From the NCBI RefSeq assembly GCF_000526635.1, contig NZ_JAGL01000016.1:1-64000 (forward strand): a DNA stretch of 64,000 nucleotides, read 5' to 3'. This DNA is from Aminobacter sp. J41 (GTDB taxonomy: Bacteria; Pseudomonadota; Alphaproteobacteria; Rhizobiales; Rhizobiaceae). A program made the position numbers and the translations under genes. Under the pieces are notes generated by a model, which worked only from the letters and a program-made list of their open reading frames with translations, was not told the DNA's origin and searched no databases. This document shows, in pieces, positions 44,488-53,056 of this stretch. Every line of letters starts with the position of its first letter. The first letter of the stretch is position 1.

Positions 44488-45747
44488 TTACGCAATGTAA
44501 CGACGGAACACCAGAGACGCGTTGGTGCCACCAAAGCCAAACGAGTTGGACAGCGCCACATCGATCTGCCGCTGGCGCGGCTTGTGAGGAACCAGATCGA
44601 TGGCCGTTTCACGCTCCGGATTATCGAGATTGATCGTCGGCGGAGCGATGTTGTCGCGGATTGCGAGGACCGAGAAGATCGCTTCCGCTGCACCGGCAGC
44701 ACCGAGCAGGTGGCCGATCGCCGACTTTGTCGACGACATCGAGATCTTCGACGCCGCATCACCCACCAGCCGCTCGACTGCGCCGAGCTCGATGGTGTCG
44801 GCCATGGTCGAAGTGCCATGGGCGTTAATGTAATCGATATCCGACGGAGCAAGCCCTGCCCGCTTCAGCGCGTTGGTCATGCAGCGGAACGCACCGTCGC
44901 CATCCTCGGACGGAGCGGTGATGTGGTAGGCGTCGCCCGACAGACCGTAACCGACGACCTCGGCGTAGATCTTCGCGCCGCGTGCCTTGGCGTGCTCGAG
45001 TTCCTCGAGAACCACGACGCCTGCGCCCTCGCCCATGACGAAACCGTCACGGTCGCGGTCGTAAGGACGGGAAGCCCTGGTGGGCTCGTCGTTGCGCTCG
45101 GTGGACAGTGCGCGGCAGGCAGCGAAGCCAGCCAGCGACAGACGGGTCACCGGAGCTTCCGCACCACCAGCCACCATGACGTCTGCGTCGCCGAACATGA
45201 TGAGGCGTGCGGCATCTCCGATGGCATGCGCGCCGGTCGAGCAGGCGGTGACGACTGCGTGGTTCGGGCCCTTCAATCCGTGGCGGATCGAGACGTGGCC
45301 GGAGACCAGATTGATGATGTTGCCCGGAATGAAGAACGGGCTGATGCGGCGCGGACCCTTTTCCTTCAGGATCATCGCATTCTCGGCGATGCCCTCGATG
45401 CCGCCGATGCCGGAACCGATCAGGACGCCGGTAGCCTCCTGCTCTTCCGTGGTCTGCGGCTTCCAGCCCGAATCGGCCAGCGCCATGTCTGCGGCGGCGA
45501 TACCGTAGATGATGTAGTCGCCAACCTTGCGCTGCTCCTTCGGCTCCATGAAGTCGTCAGGATTGAACGCATTCTCCCCGCCGTCGCGAGGAATGACGTG
45601 GGCGATCTTGCAAGCAAGATCGTCCACCTCAAATGTCTCAACGCGACGCGCCGCGCTCTTTCCGGCCAGAAGCTCTTTCCAAGTGTGCTCTGCTCCGACG
45701 CCAAAAGGCGACAGCAGGCCCACGCCAGTGACGACAACTCGTCTCAT
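44488..45747 (-). CDS. fabF: 3-oxoacyl-ACP synthase II
   Basis: A 419-residue beta-ketoacyl-ACP synthase. The Cys-His-His triad is in VVTACSTGAHAIG, YINAHGTSTMADT and SAIGHLLGAAGAAEA. It elongates fatty acyl chains with malonyl-ACP. It comes 43 bases after acpP on the minus strand. Confidence 0.97.
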   Translation of the reverse strand: MRRVVVTGVGLLSPFGVGAEHTWKELLAGKSAARRVETFEVDDLACKIAHVIPRDGGENAFNPDDFMEPKEQRKVGDYIIYGIAAADMALADSGWKPQTTEEQEATGVLIGSGIGGIEGIAENAMILKEKGPRRISPFFIPGNIINLVSGHVSIRHGLKGPNHAVVTACSTGAHAIGDAARLIMFGDADVMVAGGAEAPVTRLSLAGFAACRALSTERNDEPTRASRPYDRDRDGFVMGEGAGVVVLEELEHAKARGAKIYAEVVGYGLSGDAYHITAPSEDGDGAFRCMTNALKRAGLAPSDIDYINAHGTSTMADTIELGAVERLVGDAASKISMSSTKSAIGHLLGAAGAAEAIFSVLAIRDNIAPPTINLDNPERETAIDLVPHKPRQRQIDVALSNSFGFGGTNASLVFRRYIA

Positions 45748-45790
45748 AGCTCGACGCTCAGGTCTGTTTCAGTGCGGCGCGGACGCGAGA

Positions 45791-46027
45791 TCAGGCCGAG
45801 GCCTTCTCGATGAACTTGACGGCGTCGCCGACGGTCAGGATCGTCTCAGCGGCATCGTCCGGGATCTCAACGCCGAACTCTTCTTCGAAAGCCATGACCA
45901 GCTCGACGGTGTCGAGGCTGTCTGCGCCGAGGTCGTCGATGAAGCTCGCGCCTTCGGTGACCTTGTCGGCATCGACGCCCAGATGCTCGACAACGATTTT
46001 CTTGACGCGTTCTGCGGTATCGCTCAT
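45791..46027 (-). CDS. acpP: Acyl carrier protein
   Basis: A 78-residue acidic protein with the phosphopantetheine attachment site GADSLDTVE (Ser in DSL). ATG 46027 gives the typical [18 protein letters not shown] start. Confidence 0.98.
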   Translation of the reverse strand: MSDTAERVKKIVVEHLGVDADKVTEGASFIDDLGADSLDTVELVMAFEEEFGVEIPDDAAETILTVGDAVKFIEKASA

Positions 46028-46264
46028 TTGCAAACCCTCGACTTCTGAAAGTTGATGGAACTTCGTTAACGGCACGATTGCCGGTAATCAAGATGAAAGA
46101 TCGGAGCAGAGGCGGCCCATAAACCCGTTTTCTTGTGGTTAGTTCCGCCGATCAGGCTGCTGCCAGACTGCTCCTGGAGATGGTTATCTACCCTCTGCTG
46201 CGGCGCCCGATACCAGAAACGGTAACGGGAACCAAGGCAAAAAGACGTCCCTCCGTGCTGATCC
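46028..46264. promoter_or_regulatory. Region between fabG and acpP
   Basis: A 237-base gap precedes acpP on the minus strand. Given the high demand for ACP, it likely carries an extra promoter. A possible pair on the minus strand is TTGATT and TTAACG with a 16-base spacer (about 46065-46092), but this is weak. No gene or terminator is evident. Confidence 0.35.
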
Positions 46265-47002
46265 TCAGATCATCGCCATGCCACCGTTGACGTGAAGCGT
46301 CTGACCGGTGACGTAGCCGGCCTCGTTGGAGGCAAGATACAGCACTGAGGCGGCGATGTCCTCGCCCGTGCCCATCTTGCGCATCGGGATGGCGCCCATG
46401 ATCGCCTCCTTCTGCTTCTCATTGAGCTTGTCGGTCATGGCCGATTCGATGAAACCCGGCGCAACGCAGTTCACGGTGACGTTGCGGGTCGCGATTTCCT
46501 GGGCCAGCGACTTCGAGAAGCCGATCAGGCCGGCCTTGGAGGCGCAGTAGTTCGCCTGGCCTGGATTGCCGGTCACGCCGACCACCGAGGAGATGTTGAT
46601 GATGCGGCCGAAGCGGCGGCGCATCATCGGGTGGGTCAGCTCGCGGGTCAGACGGAAGACGGCGCTCAAATTGACGTTGATTACCGCGTCCCAGTCATCG
46701 TCCGACATCCGGACGAACAGGCCGTCGCGGGTGATTCCCGCGTTGTTGACGAGGATGTCGACGCCCTCAAGCTCAGCCTCGGCCTTCTGACCGAGTGCTT
46801 TGACCTCATCCTTATCGGAGAGGTTTGCCGGGAAGATCTTCACGCGGTCGCCGAGCTCTGAAGCCAGCGCCTCGAGCTTCTCGACGCGGGTGCCGTGCAG
46901 GCCGACGGTCGCGCCAGCGGAATGGAGCACACGTGCAACGGCTTCGCCAATGCCGCCGGTTGCACCGGTAATGAGCGCCTTGCGGCCGGTCAGATCGAAC
47001 AT
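46265..47002 (-). CDS. fabG: 3-oxoacyl-ACP reductase
   Basis: A 245-residue SDR. Cofactor motif ITGATGGIGEAVA, NNAGITRDGL, catalytic Ser in ISSVVGVTGNPGQ and Tyr-Lys in NYCASKAGLIG. The C-terminal VTGQTLHVNGGMAMI is typical of FabG. It reduces the beta-keto group in fatty acid synthesis. It lies between fabD and acpP. Confidence 0.97.
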   Translation of the reverse strand: MFDLTGRKALITGATGGIGEAVARVLHSAGATVGLHGTRVEKLEALASELGDRVKIFPANLSDKDEVKALGQKAEAELEGVDILVNNAGITRDGLFVRMSDDDWDAVINVNLSAVFRLTRELTHPMMRRRFGRIINISSVVGVTGNPGQANYCASKAGLIGFSKSLAQEIATRNVTVNCVAPGFIESAMTDKLNEKQKEAIMGAIPMRKMGTGEDIAASVLYLASNEAGYVTGQTLHVNGGMAMI

Positions 47003-47061
47003 CTTTCTAATCCCTTCGTGATCGGGCCCACTCCCCTGCTAAGGGAGCGCCGCCGGAAGCA

Positions 47062-48003
47062 TCAGGCCAGTTCGGCGAGAACGGCGTCGATATCGCTCGC
47101 CGTGCCGATATTGGCGGTCGCGATGTTGCGGTCAATACGCCGCGCGAGGCCCGTCAGGACCTTGCCGGAGCCGACTTCATAAAGCGTGGTCACGCCGTTG
47201 GCGCCGAACCACTCGACGGTCTCGCGCCAGCGCACGCGGCCGGTGACCTGCTCAACAAGACGGGCGACGATGTCCTGCGGGTCGGTGATCGGCGAAACGG
47301 TCACGTTTGCCACAACCGGAACGACCGGCGCGTTTACCGTTACCTTCGACAGGGCTTCGCGCATTGCGTCTGCGGCCGTCTGCATCAGCGCCGAATGGAA
47401 GGGCGCGGAGACCTGCAGCATCAGCGCGCGCTTGGCGCCCTTTTCGGTGCAGATGCGAGCGGCGTGCTCGACGGCAGGCTTCGCGCCGGAGATCACCAGC
47501 TGGCCACCGCCATTGTCGTTGGCGATCTGGCAAACAGAGCCCTGCGCGGCCTCGGCACACGCGGCCTCGACCTGATCCTGCTCGAGGCCGATGATCGCGG
47601 CCATCGCGCCCTCGCCCACCGGAACAGCTGCCTGCATGGCATTACCGCGGATGCGCAGGAGACGCGCGGTATCGCCGATCGAGAACGCACCGGCAGCGGC
47701 GAGCGCCGAGTATTCGCCAAGCGAGTGGCCGGCAACGTAGGTGACCTTGTCCTTCAGCGAGAAGCCGCGCGCTTCAAGCACGCGGATCGCGGCCAGCGAA
47801 ACAGCCATCAGCGCCGGCTGCGCGTTGGCAGTCAGCGTCAGCTCATCTTCAGGACCTTCCCACATCAGCGTGGAAAGCTTCTGGCCCAGCGCATCGTCAA
47901 CTTCGGCGAATACGGCACGGGCTTCCGGGAAGGCATCGGCAAGATCCTTGCCCATCCCCACGGCCTGGCTACCCTGGCCCGGAAAGGTAAAGGCGATCGT
48001 CAT
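47062..48003 (-). CDS. fabD: Malonyl-CoA-ACP transacylase
   Basis: A 313-residue FabD. FTFPGQGSQAVGMGKDLAD at the start and the active-site Ser in AGHSLGEYSALAAAG; the catalytic His is in SAPFHSALMQ. It loads malonyl groups on ACP and is the first gene of the fabD-fabG-acpP-fabF cluster. Confidence 0.97.
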   Translation of the reverse strand: MTIAFTFPGQGSQAVGMGKDLADAFPEARAVFAEVDDALGQKLSTLMWEGPEDELTLTANAQPALMAVSLAAIRVLEARGFSLKDKVTYVAGHSLGEYSALAAAGAFSIGDTARLLRIRGNAMQAAVPVGEGAMAAIIGLEQDQVEAACAEAAQGSVCQIANDNGGGQLVISGAKPAVEHAARICTEKGAKRALMLQVSAPFHSALMQTAADAMREALSKVTVNAPVVPVVANVTVSPITDPQDIVARLVEQVTGRVRWRETVEWFGANGVTTLYEVGSGKVLTGLARRIDRNIATANIGTASDIDAVLAELA

Positions 48004-48425
48004 GACGGCGTTTCTCCAGCCTGTTGTCGAGCGAGCGTGTGGCGCAAGGAGCCAGTGAGGTCAAGGCCGCAATGCAACGTCGGCGCGGCTTGTCCCAGCG
48101 CATTTCGCCTCCGCAGGTTCCCTTTGGATGAGTTTTCTGGCTGTTTATTGACGCAGATGTCCCTTTCGATGGCGGGGCAAACTTGCGTTCGGCGCAAAAA
48201 CCTGTATAGACGCCCGCAATCTGCCGGTCCCAGCTGGGGGCTGAACGGAGGGCTGTTGCCGTTTCGAATAGAGGCGGCCACATGTGAGGGCAAGTCTCTC
48301 CGCCTCCCGTGTCTCCGCTCTCGACCGTCTCGTCATGCTCCTTTCTTCGGCCGCTTCGCGGACAAGAGAAGTTGCAGAGGCTTAGCCGCCGGGCCCGACA
48401 GAGAAACGAAGAAAGGCAAGAGAAT
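48004..48425. other. 422-base divergent region between fabD and rpsF
   Basis: This gap has no supportable gene; open frames in it are short and unconserved in appearance. It must contain the fabD promoter (minus strand, probably 48010-48120) and the rpsF promoter with a leader of about 210 bases. Within the leader CCGC-TTC-GCGG (48351-48361) is enclosed by TTCTT (48343-48347) and GAGAA (48366-48370), making a bulged hairpin. Ribosomal protein S6:S18 leaders in other bacteria also use bulged hairpins, but I cannot confirm the conserved motif. Confidence 0.5.
48183..48210 (+). promoter_or_regulatory. Probable promoter of rpsF-rpsR
   Basis: TTGCGT (48183-48188) and TATAGA (48205-48210) are separated by 16 bases and match sigma-70 boxes fairly well. 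Transcription would start near 48217, about 210 bases before the rpsF start codon. Confidence 0.55.
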
Positions 48426-48851
48426 ATGGCTCTTTACGAACACACGTTCCTTGCCCGGCAGGATCTCTCCGCGCAGCAGGTCGAAGCCCTTGTCGAGCAG
48501 TACAAGGCAGTGATCGAATCGCTGGGCGGCACGGTTGGCCGGGTTGAGAACTGGGGACTGAAGTCCCTCACTTACCGCATCAACAAGAACCGCAAGGCGC
48601 ACTACACGCTCATGGACATCTCGGCTCCGGCCGCTGCCATCCAGGAGCTCGAGCGCCAGGAGCGTCTGTCGGAAGACGTCCTCCGCTTCCTGACCGTCCG
48701 CGTCGAAGCGCACGAGGAAGGCCCGTCGGCAATGATGCAGAAGCGCGATGACCGTGAGCGTGAAGGACGCTTTGGCGACCGTCCTCGCTTCGGCGATCGT
48801 GATCGTGGTCCGCGCCGTCCGCGCGAACAGGCTGAAGGAGCAGCGGAATAA
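48426..48851 (+). CDS. rpsF: 30S ribosomal protein S6
   Basis: A 141-residue S6: [40 protein letters not shown] and a long Arg/Asp/Glu-rich C-terminal tail (from about 105) typical of alphaproteobacteria. The stop overlaps the rpsR start by one base (TAATG). Confidence 0.98.
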   Translation: MALYEHTFLARQDLSAQQVEALVEQYKAVIESLGGTVGRVENWGLKSLTYRINKNRKAHYTLMDISAPAAAIQELERQERLSEDVLRFLTVRVEAHEEGPSAMMQKRDDREREGRFGDRPRFGDRDRGPRRPREQAEGAAE

Positions 48852-49099
48852 TGGTCGACATCAACCAGATCCCGACTCGGCGTCCGTTCCACCGCCGCCG
48901 CAAGACCTGCCCGTTCTCCGGCGCGAACGCACCGAAGATCGACTACAAGGACGTCCGTCTGCTGCAGCGCTACATCTCGGAGCGCGGCAAGATCGTTCCG
49001 TCCCGCATCACGGCTGTCAGCCAGAAGAAGCAGCGCGAGCTCGCCAAGGCGATCAAGCGCGCCCGCTTCCTCGGCCTGCTTCCGTACGTCGTGAAGTAA
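48851..49099 (+). CDS. rpsR: 30S ribosomal protein S18
   Basis: An 82-residue S18: [20 protein letters not shown], then [20 protein letters not shown] and [14 protein letters not shown]. It pairs with S6 on the ribosome. Translationally coupled to rpsF. Confidence 0.98.
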   Translation: MVDINQIPTRRPFHRRRKTCPFSGANAPKIDYKDVRLLQRYISERGKIVPSRITAVSQKKQRELAKAIKRARFLGLLPYVVK

Positions 49100-49105
49100 G
49101 ACTTT

Positions 49106-49282
49106 CCGGGGCGGCTCTCCGCCCCGGCTTCCACCCTCGCGGTCGGCGCGTCGGTGTGATCCTCAAAATCCGAGTTGGGCCGCATGGCCCTAACTGCCAA
49201 CGCGGCAGGACAGCGACCCGGGCACCCTGCCCCACTTGATGTCCTGCCTTTCATGTCCTGGCCGCAAGCGGCCATGAAGGAG
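49106..49282 (+). promoter_or_regulatory. Highly structured rpsR-rplI leader, candidate cis-regulatory RNA
   Basis: Three stems occur in series. CCGGGGCGG/CCGCCCCGG (49106-49127) has no T-run. GGCAGGACA (49204-49212) pairs perfectly with TGTCCTGCC (49240-49248), enclosing GGGCA/TGCCC (49220-49232). TTCAT (49250-49254) plus GGCCG (49260-49264) pair with CGGCC (49269-49273) plus ATGAA (49274-49278), ending on the first base of the rplI ribosome-binding site AGGAG (49278-49282). The 190-base gap thus looks like a regulatory leader rather than plain spacer. Confidence 0.6.
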
Positions 49283-49289
49283 CAAGACA

Positions 49290-49868
49290 ATGCAGGTTAT
49301 TCTTCTCGAGCGTATCGCACGCCTTGGTCAGATGGGCGACACCGTCCGCGTCAAGGACGGTTTTGCACGCAACTACCTTCTGCCGCAGGGCAAGGCGCTC
49401 CGTGCGACCGAAGCCAACATGAAGAAGTTCGAGGCTCAGCGTGCCCAGCTCGAAGCCCGCAACCAGGAGCGCAAGGCCGAGGCTTCCAAGGTCGCCGAAG
49501 GTCTCGACGGCAAGAGCTTCGTCATCATCCGCTCGGCTGGTGAAACCGGCCAGCTTTACGGCTCGGTCTCGACCCGCGACATCGCCGACCTGCTGGTCGC
49601 CGAGGGCTTCAACGTTTCGCGCAACCAGGTTGAGCTGAACCACCCGATCAAGGCGATCGGCATCTCCGACATCGTCGTTTCGCTGCACCCGGAAGTCCAG
49701 GTCACGATCCAGCTGAACATCGCCCGTACGGCTGAGGAAGCCGAGCGTCAGGCAGCCGGCGAGAAGCTCGATTCGGCTGAGGCCATCTACGGCGAGGACA
49801 TCAACGAGAACGCACGTCCTGAGTCGTTCTTCGATCCGAACGCCGAAGGCTTCGAAGACGAAGAATAA
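49290..49868 (+). CDS. rplI: 50S ribosomal protein L9
   Basis: A 192-residue L9. [19 protein letters not shown] and [18 protein letters not shown] are diagnostic, the long central helix follows, and the C-terminal domain ends near residue 150. The extra acidic tail of about 40 residues (ending [10 protein letters not shown]) is typical of Rhizobiales. Confidence 0.98.
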   Translation: MQVILLERIARLGQMGDTVRVKDGFARNYLLPQGKALRATEANMKKFEAQRAQLEARNQERKAEASKVAEGLDGKSFVIIRSAGETGQLYGSVSTRDIADLLVAEGFNVSRNQVELNHPIKAIGISDIVVSLHPEVQVTIQLNIARTAEEAERQAAGEKLDSAEAIYGEDINENARPESFFDPNAEGFEDEE

Positions 49869-49895
49869 GAATTCGCCGCTTGGCGGTGAGTGCAG

Positions 49896-49930
49896 GCTCG
49901 TCCGGGTAACCGGGCGGGCCTTTTGTTTTC
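49896..49930 (+). terminator. Intrinsic terminator of the rpsF-rpsR-rplI operon
   Basis: An 11-base-pair stem (49896-49906 with 49911-49921, two G-U pairs) with loop GTAA is followed by TTTTGTTTTC. Confidence 0.93.
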
Positions 49931-49991
49931 GAACCTTTTTTCTCCGCCGAAGTTGTGCAAGCATGGAGCTTGTTGTTCGGAGGCGGAGGAC

Positions 49992-51287
49992 ATGAACCGT
50001 TTACTTCATGGTGTCGTCGAGCGGCTGGTTCGTACCGGAAATCTTTCTCTCACGTATCCGGACGGTACGACTGAACACTTTGGGGACGGCACCGGCCAGC
50101 GTATCCACGTTGCCATCAAGACCAAGCACGCACAGCGCGCGATCTTGTTCGATCCCTGGCTCGCGGTGCCTGAAGCCTACATGGACGGCGAACTGGAAAT
50201 CCTAGAGGGCGACGTCCTCTCGTTCCTGAAGATCGCCTATGAGAACATGGGGCCGTGGAGTTACGGCAACGCGTGGGCCAAGGCGCTGGAAAGCGTCCGT
50301 GTCGCCCTGCGCCGCTTCCACCAGATCAACACCGCGCACCGGTCACGCAAGAACGTCGAACACCACTACGACCTGTCGCGCGAGTTCTACCGCCTCTTCC
50401 TCGACGAGGATATGCAATACTCCTGCGCCTATTTCGAGCGGCCCGACATGACGCTCGAGGAAGCGCAGCTCGCCAAGAAGCGCCACCTGGCAGCGAAGCT
50501 CGACCTGAAACCCGGCCAGCAAGTACTCGACATCGGTTCGGGCTGGGGCGGCCTTGGCCTCTACCTTGCCCAGAATTTCGACGTCGACGTCCTTGGCGTC
50601 ACGCTCTCCACCGAACAGCACGCGGTGGCCACCGATCGCGCGCACGACCTCGGCCTTGATCGCCACGTCCATTTCGAGCTTCGCGACTATCGCAGCCTGC
50701 AGGAGCGGTTCGACCGCATCGTTTCGGTCGGCATGTTCGAGCATGTCGGTGTCAATCACTACCGCACCTTCTTCGAGAAATGCGCGTCGCTGCTCAAGCC
50801 CGACGGCGTGATGGTGCTGCACTCGATCGGTCGCGCCGGCCCGCCCGCCGCGACCAATGCCTTTATCCGCAAGCACATCTTCCCGGGCGGCTATATCCCT
50901 GCCCTTTCCGAGGTGCTGCCACACATCGAAAAGGCCGGCCTGTTCGTCACCGACACGGAGATCCTGCGGATCCACTACGCCGAGACGCTGCGTCACTGGC
51001 GCGAGCGCTTCATGGCGAACCGCGACAAGGTGATCGAGATCTATGACGAGCGCTTCGCTCGGATGTGGGAATTCTACCTCGCAGGCTCCGAGGCCGCGTT
51101 CCGCTGGCAGGACATGATGGTGTTCCAGCTGCAGCTTTCGCCACGCAACGACACCCTGCCGCTGACACGCGACTACATCACCCTCGCCGAGAAGGAGATC
51201 GCCAAGCGCGATGGCGCTGCCCCAAGCGGGGGAGCCCCGGCTGCGGCATCTTCGGCGAAGGGGAAAAAGGTGACGGGAAAGGGCTGA
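49992..51287 (+). CDS. cfa: Cyclopropane-fatty-acyl-phospholipid synthase
   Basis: A 431-residue S-adenosylmethionine-dependent enzyme that adds a methylene bridge to unsaturated acyl chains of membrane lipids. NVEHHYDLSREFYRLFLDED, QYSCAYFERPDMTLEEAQLA, the cofactor site VLDIGSGWGGLGLYLAQ and SVGMFEHVGVNHYRTFF are conserved. ATG 49992 follows ggagga. The Ala/Lys/Gly-rich C-terminal tail is non-conserved. Single gene after the ribosomal operon terminator. Confidence 0.95.
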   Translation: MNRLLHGVVERLVRTGNLSLTYPDGTTEHFGDGTGQRIHVAIKTKHAQRAILFDPWLAVPEAYMDGELEILEGDVLSFLKIAYENMGPWSYGNAWAKALESVRVALRRFHQINTAHRSRKNVEHHYDLSREFYRLFLDEDMQYSCAYFERPDMTLEEAQLAKKRHLAAKLDLKPGQQVLDIGSGWGGLGLYLAQNFDVDVLGVTLSTEQHAVATDRAHDLGLDRHVHFELRDYRSLQERFDRIVSVGMFEHVGVNHYRTFFEKCASLLKPDGVMVLHSIGRAGPPAATNAFIRKHIFPGGYIPALSEVLPHIEKAGLFVTDTEILRIHYAETLRHWRERFMANRDKVIEIYDERFARMWEFYLAGSEAAFRWQDMMVFQLQLSPRNDTLPLTRDYITLAEKEIAKRDGAAPSGGAPAAASSAKGKKVTGKG

Positions 51288-51527
51288 TCGCCCCTTAACC
51301 GGGACGGGCTGCGCGGCTATGCTCCCGCCGCAAACGGGTCAAGCGCGAATCAGTGACTCGCTCCATCGAGCTGTGAACTTCTGTGGATCACGGTAGCGAT
51401 CTGGGGCGTGTCCAAAGCTCCGGTAGCTTGGTGCTTTGAATGTCCGCCCATGCGGTCTAGGACTGTTTCGGAGATGATGCCGGAGCCAGTCTCGCGTGCC
51501 GGCCCGACAATGGCAATTGGAACCGGC
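51288..51527. other. Region between cfa and dnaB
   Basis: A 240-base gap. The dnaB frame is open from 51408 but the residues before 51510 look non-conserved. A dnaB promoter is expected here, and I see no clear -35/-10 pair or terminator for cfa. Confidence 0.35.
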
Positions 51528-53018
51528 ATGGCGGAAGCAGCACGCAAATTCAGCTCAGCGGAGACGCCTCTCTATCGTGAGGCGCCCAATAACATCGAAG
51601 CCGAGCAGGCTCTCCTCGGTGCTATCCTTGTCAACAACGACGCGTTCTATCGCGTCTCGGACTTCCTGAAGCCGACTCACTTCTACGAGCCGCTTCACCG
51701 CAAGATCTACGAAGTCGTCTCGGACCTGATCCGGATGGGCAAGATGGCCAATCCGGTGACGATCAAGACGTTCCTGCCCGCCGACGAGAAGGTCGGCGAC
51801 ATGACAGTCGCGCAGTACCTTGCACGCCTCGCGGCAGAGGCCGTCACCGTCATCAATGCGAGCGATTATGGTCGTGCGATCTACGACCTCGCAACGCGCC
51901 GCGCGCTGATCCAGGTTGGCGAGGACATGGTCAACATCGCCTATGATGCGCCTGTCGACATGTCCCCGTCCGACCAGATCCAGGACGCGGAACGCCGCCT
52001 GTTCGAGCTCGCCGAAAGCGGACGCTATGACGGCGGCTTTGAAAGCTTCTCCGACGCGCTCAAGACCGCGATTGATATGGCAAGCGCGGCCTACATGCGC
52101 GACGGCCATCTGTCGGGCATCTCGACCGGCCTGCATGACCTCGACGCCCGCATGGGCGGCCTGCAGCCTTCGGACCTTATTGTCCTCGCCGGCCGTCCGG
52201 GTATGGGTAAGACGTCGCTTGCGACCAACATCGCCTTCAACATTGCTGCGGCCTATGAGCCGGAGCAGCAGGCAGACGGCTCGTTCAAGGCCAAGAACGG
52301 CGGCGTGATCGGCTTCTTCTCGCTGGAAATGTCGGCAGAGCAGCTGGCAACGCGTATCATTTCCGAGCAGGCGGAAGTGCCTTCGTCGAAGATTCGCCGC
52401 GGTGATCTCACCGAGGCCGACTTCGAGAAGCTGGTCAGTTGCACCCAGACGCTGCAGAAGATCCCGCTCTACATCGACTCGACCGGTGGCATCTCCATCG
52501 CGCAGCTTGCGGCACGTTCGCGCCGCCTCAAGCGCCAGCGCGGCCTCGACGTCCTGGTGATCGACTATATTCAGCTCATGCAGGGCTCGTCCGCGCGAGC
52601 CTCGCAGAACCGCGTGCAGGAAATCACTGAAATCACCACCGGCCTCAAGGCGCTGGCGAAGGAGCTGTCGGTTCCGATCATCGCGCTCTCCCAGCTGTCG
52701 CGTCAGGTGGAATCGCGTGACGATAAGCGCCCGCAGCTCTCCGACCTTCGTGAATCGGGCTCGATCGAGCAGGACGCGGACGTCGTGCTGTTCGTGTATC
52801 GCGACGAGTACTACCTGCAGAACAAGCAGCCCGAGGAAGGCACCCCCGAATACGAGGAATGGCGCCTCAAGTACGAGCGCGCCAAGGGCAAGGCGGAAGT
52901 CATCATCGCCAAGCAGCGTCACGGTCCTACGGGCACCGTCGAACTCGCCTTCGAGGGCCAGTACACCCGCTTCTCGGATCTGGCGGACGAAGACCGTCTG
53001 CCCGAGCGCTTTGAGTAG
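51528..53018 (+). CDS. dnaB: Replicative DNA helicase
   Basis: A 496-residue DnaB. N-terminal collar domain (PNNIEAEQALLGAILVNNDA), linker, and RecA-like C-terminal domain with Walker A LAGRPGMGKTSLATN, Walker B VLVIDYIQLMQG and DLRESGSIEQDADVV. The hexamer unwinds DNA at the fork. ATG 51528 chosen; ATG 51510 also possible. No intein is present. radA follows 38 bases later without an intervening alr, which occurs in many relatives. Confidence 0.96.
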   Translation: MAEAARKFSSAETPLYREAPNNIEAEQALLGAILVNNDAFYRVSDFLKPTHFYEPLHRKIYEVVSDLIRMGKMANPVTIKTFLPADEKVGDMTVAQYLARLAAEAVTVINASDYGRAIYDLATRRALIQVGEDMVNIAYDAPVDMSPSDQIQDAERRLFELAESGRYDGGFESFSDALKTAIDMASAAYMRDGHLSGISTGLHDLDARMGGLQPSDLIVLAGRPGMGKTSLATNIAFNIAAAYEPEQQADGSFKAKNGGVIGFFSLEMSAEQLATRIISEQAEVPSSKIRRGDLTEADFEKLVSCTQTLQKIPLYIDSTGGISIAQLAARSRRLKRQRGLDVLVIDYIQLMQGSSARASQNRVQEITEITTGLKALAKELSVPIIALSQLSRQVESRDDKRPQLSDLRESGSIEQDADVVLFVYRDEYYLQNKQPEEGTPEYEEWRLKYERAKGKAEVIIAKQRHGPTGTVELAFEGQYTRFSDLADEDRLPERFE

Positions 53019-53056
53019 TGCCTTGAGAAGCTGGTCGTTCCAGTCGACGCGCGCCC

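Noticed and set aside
44449-45813. 454-codon plus-strand frame opposite fabF
   Set aside because: Shadow frame; the sense strand carries the complete Cys-His-His triad of FabF.
47395-48513. Plus-strand frame spanning part of fabD, the intergenic region and the start of rpsF
   Set aside because: It crosses two real genes in wrong frames and has no conserved features.
49106-49127. Terminator between rpsR and rplI
   Set aside because: The hairpin is strong but followed by no T-run. rplI is expected in the same operon and a good terminator follows rplI, so I treat it as part of a structured leader.
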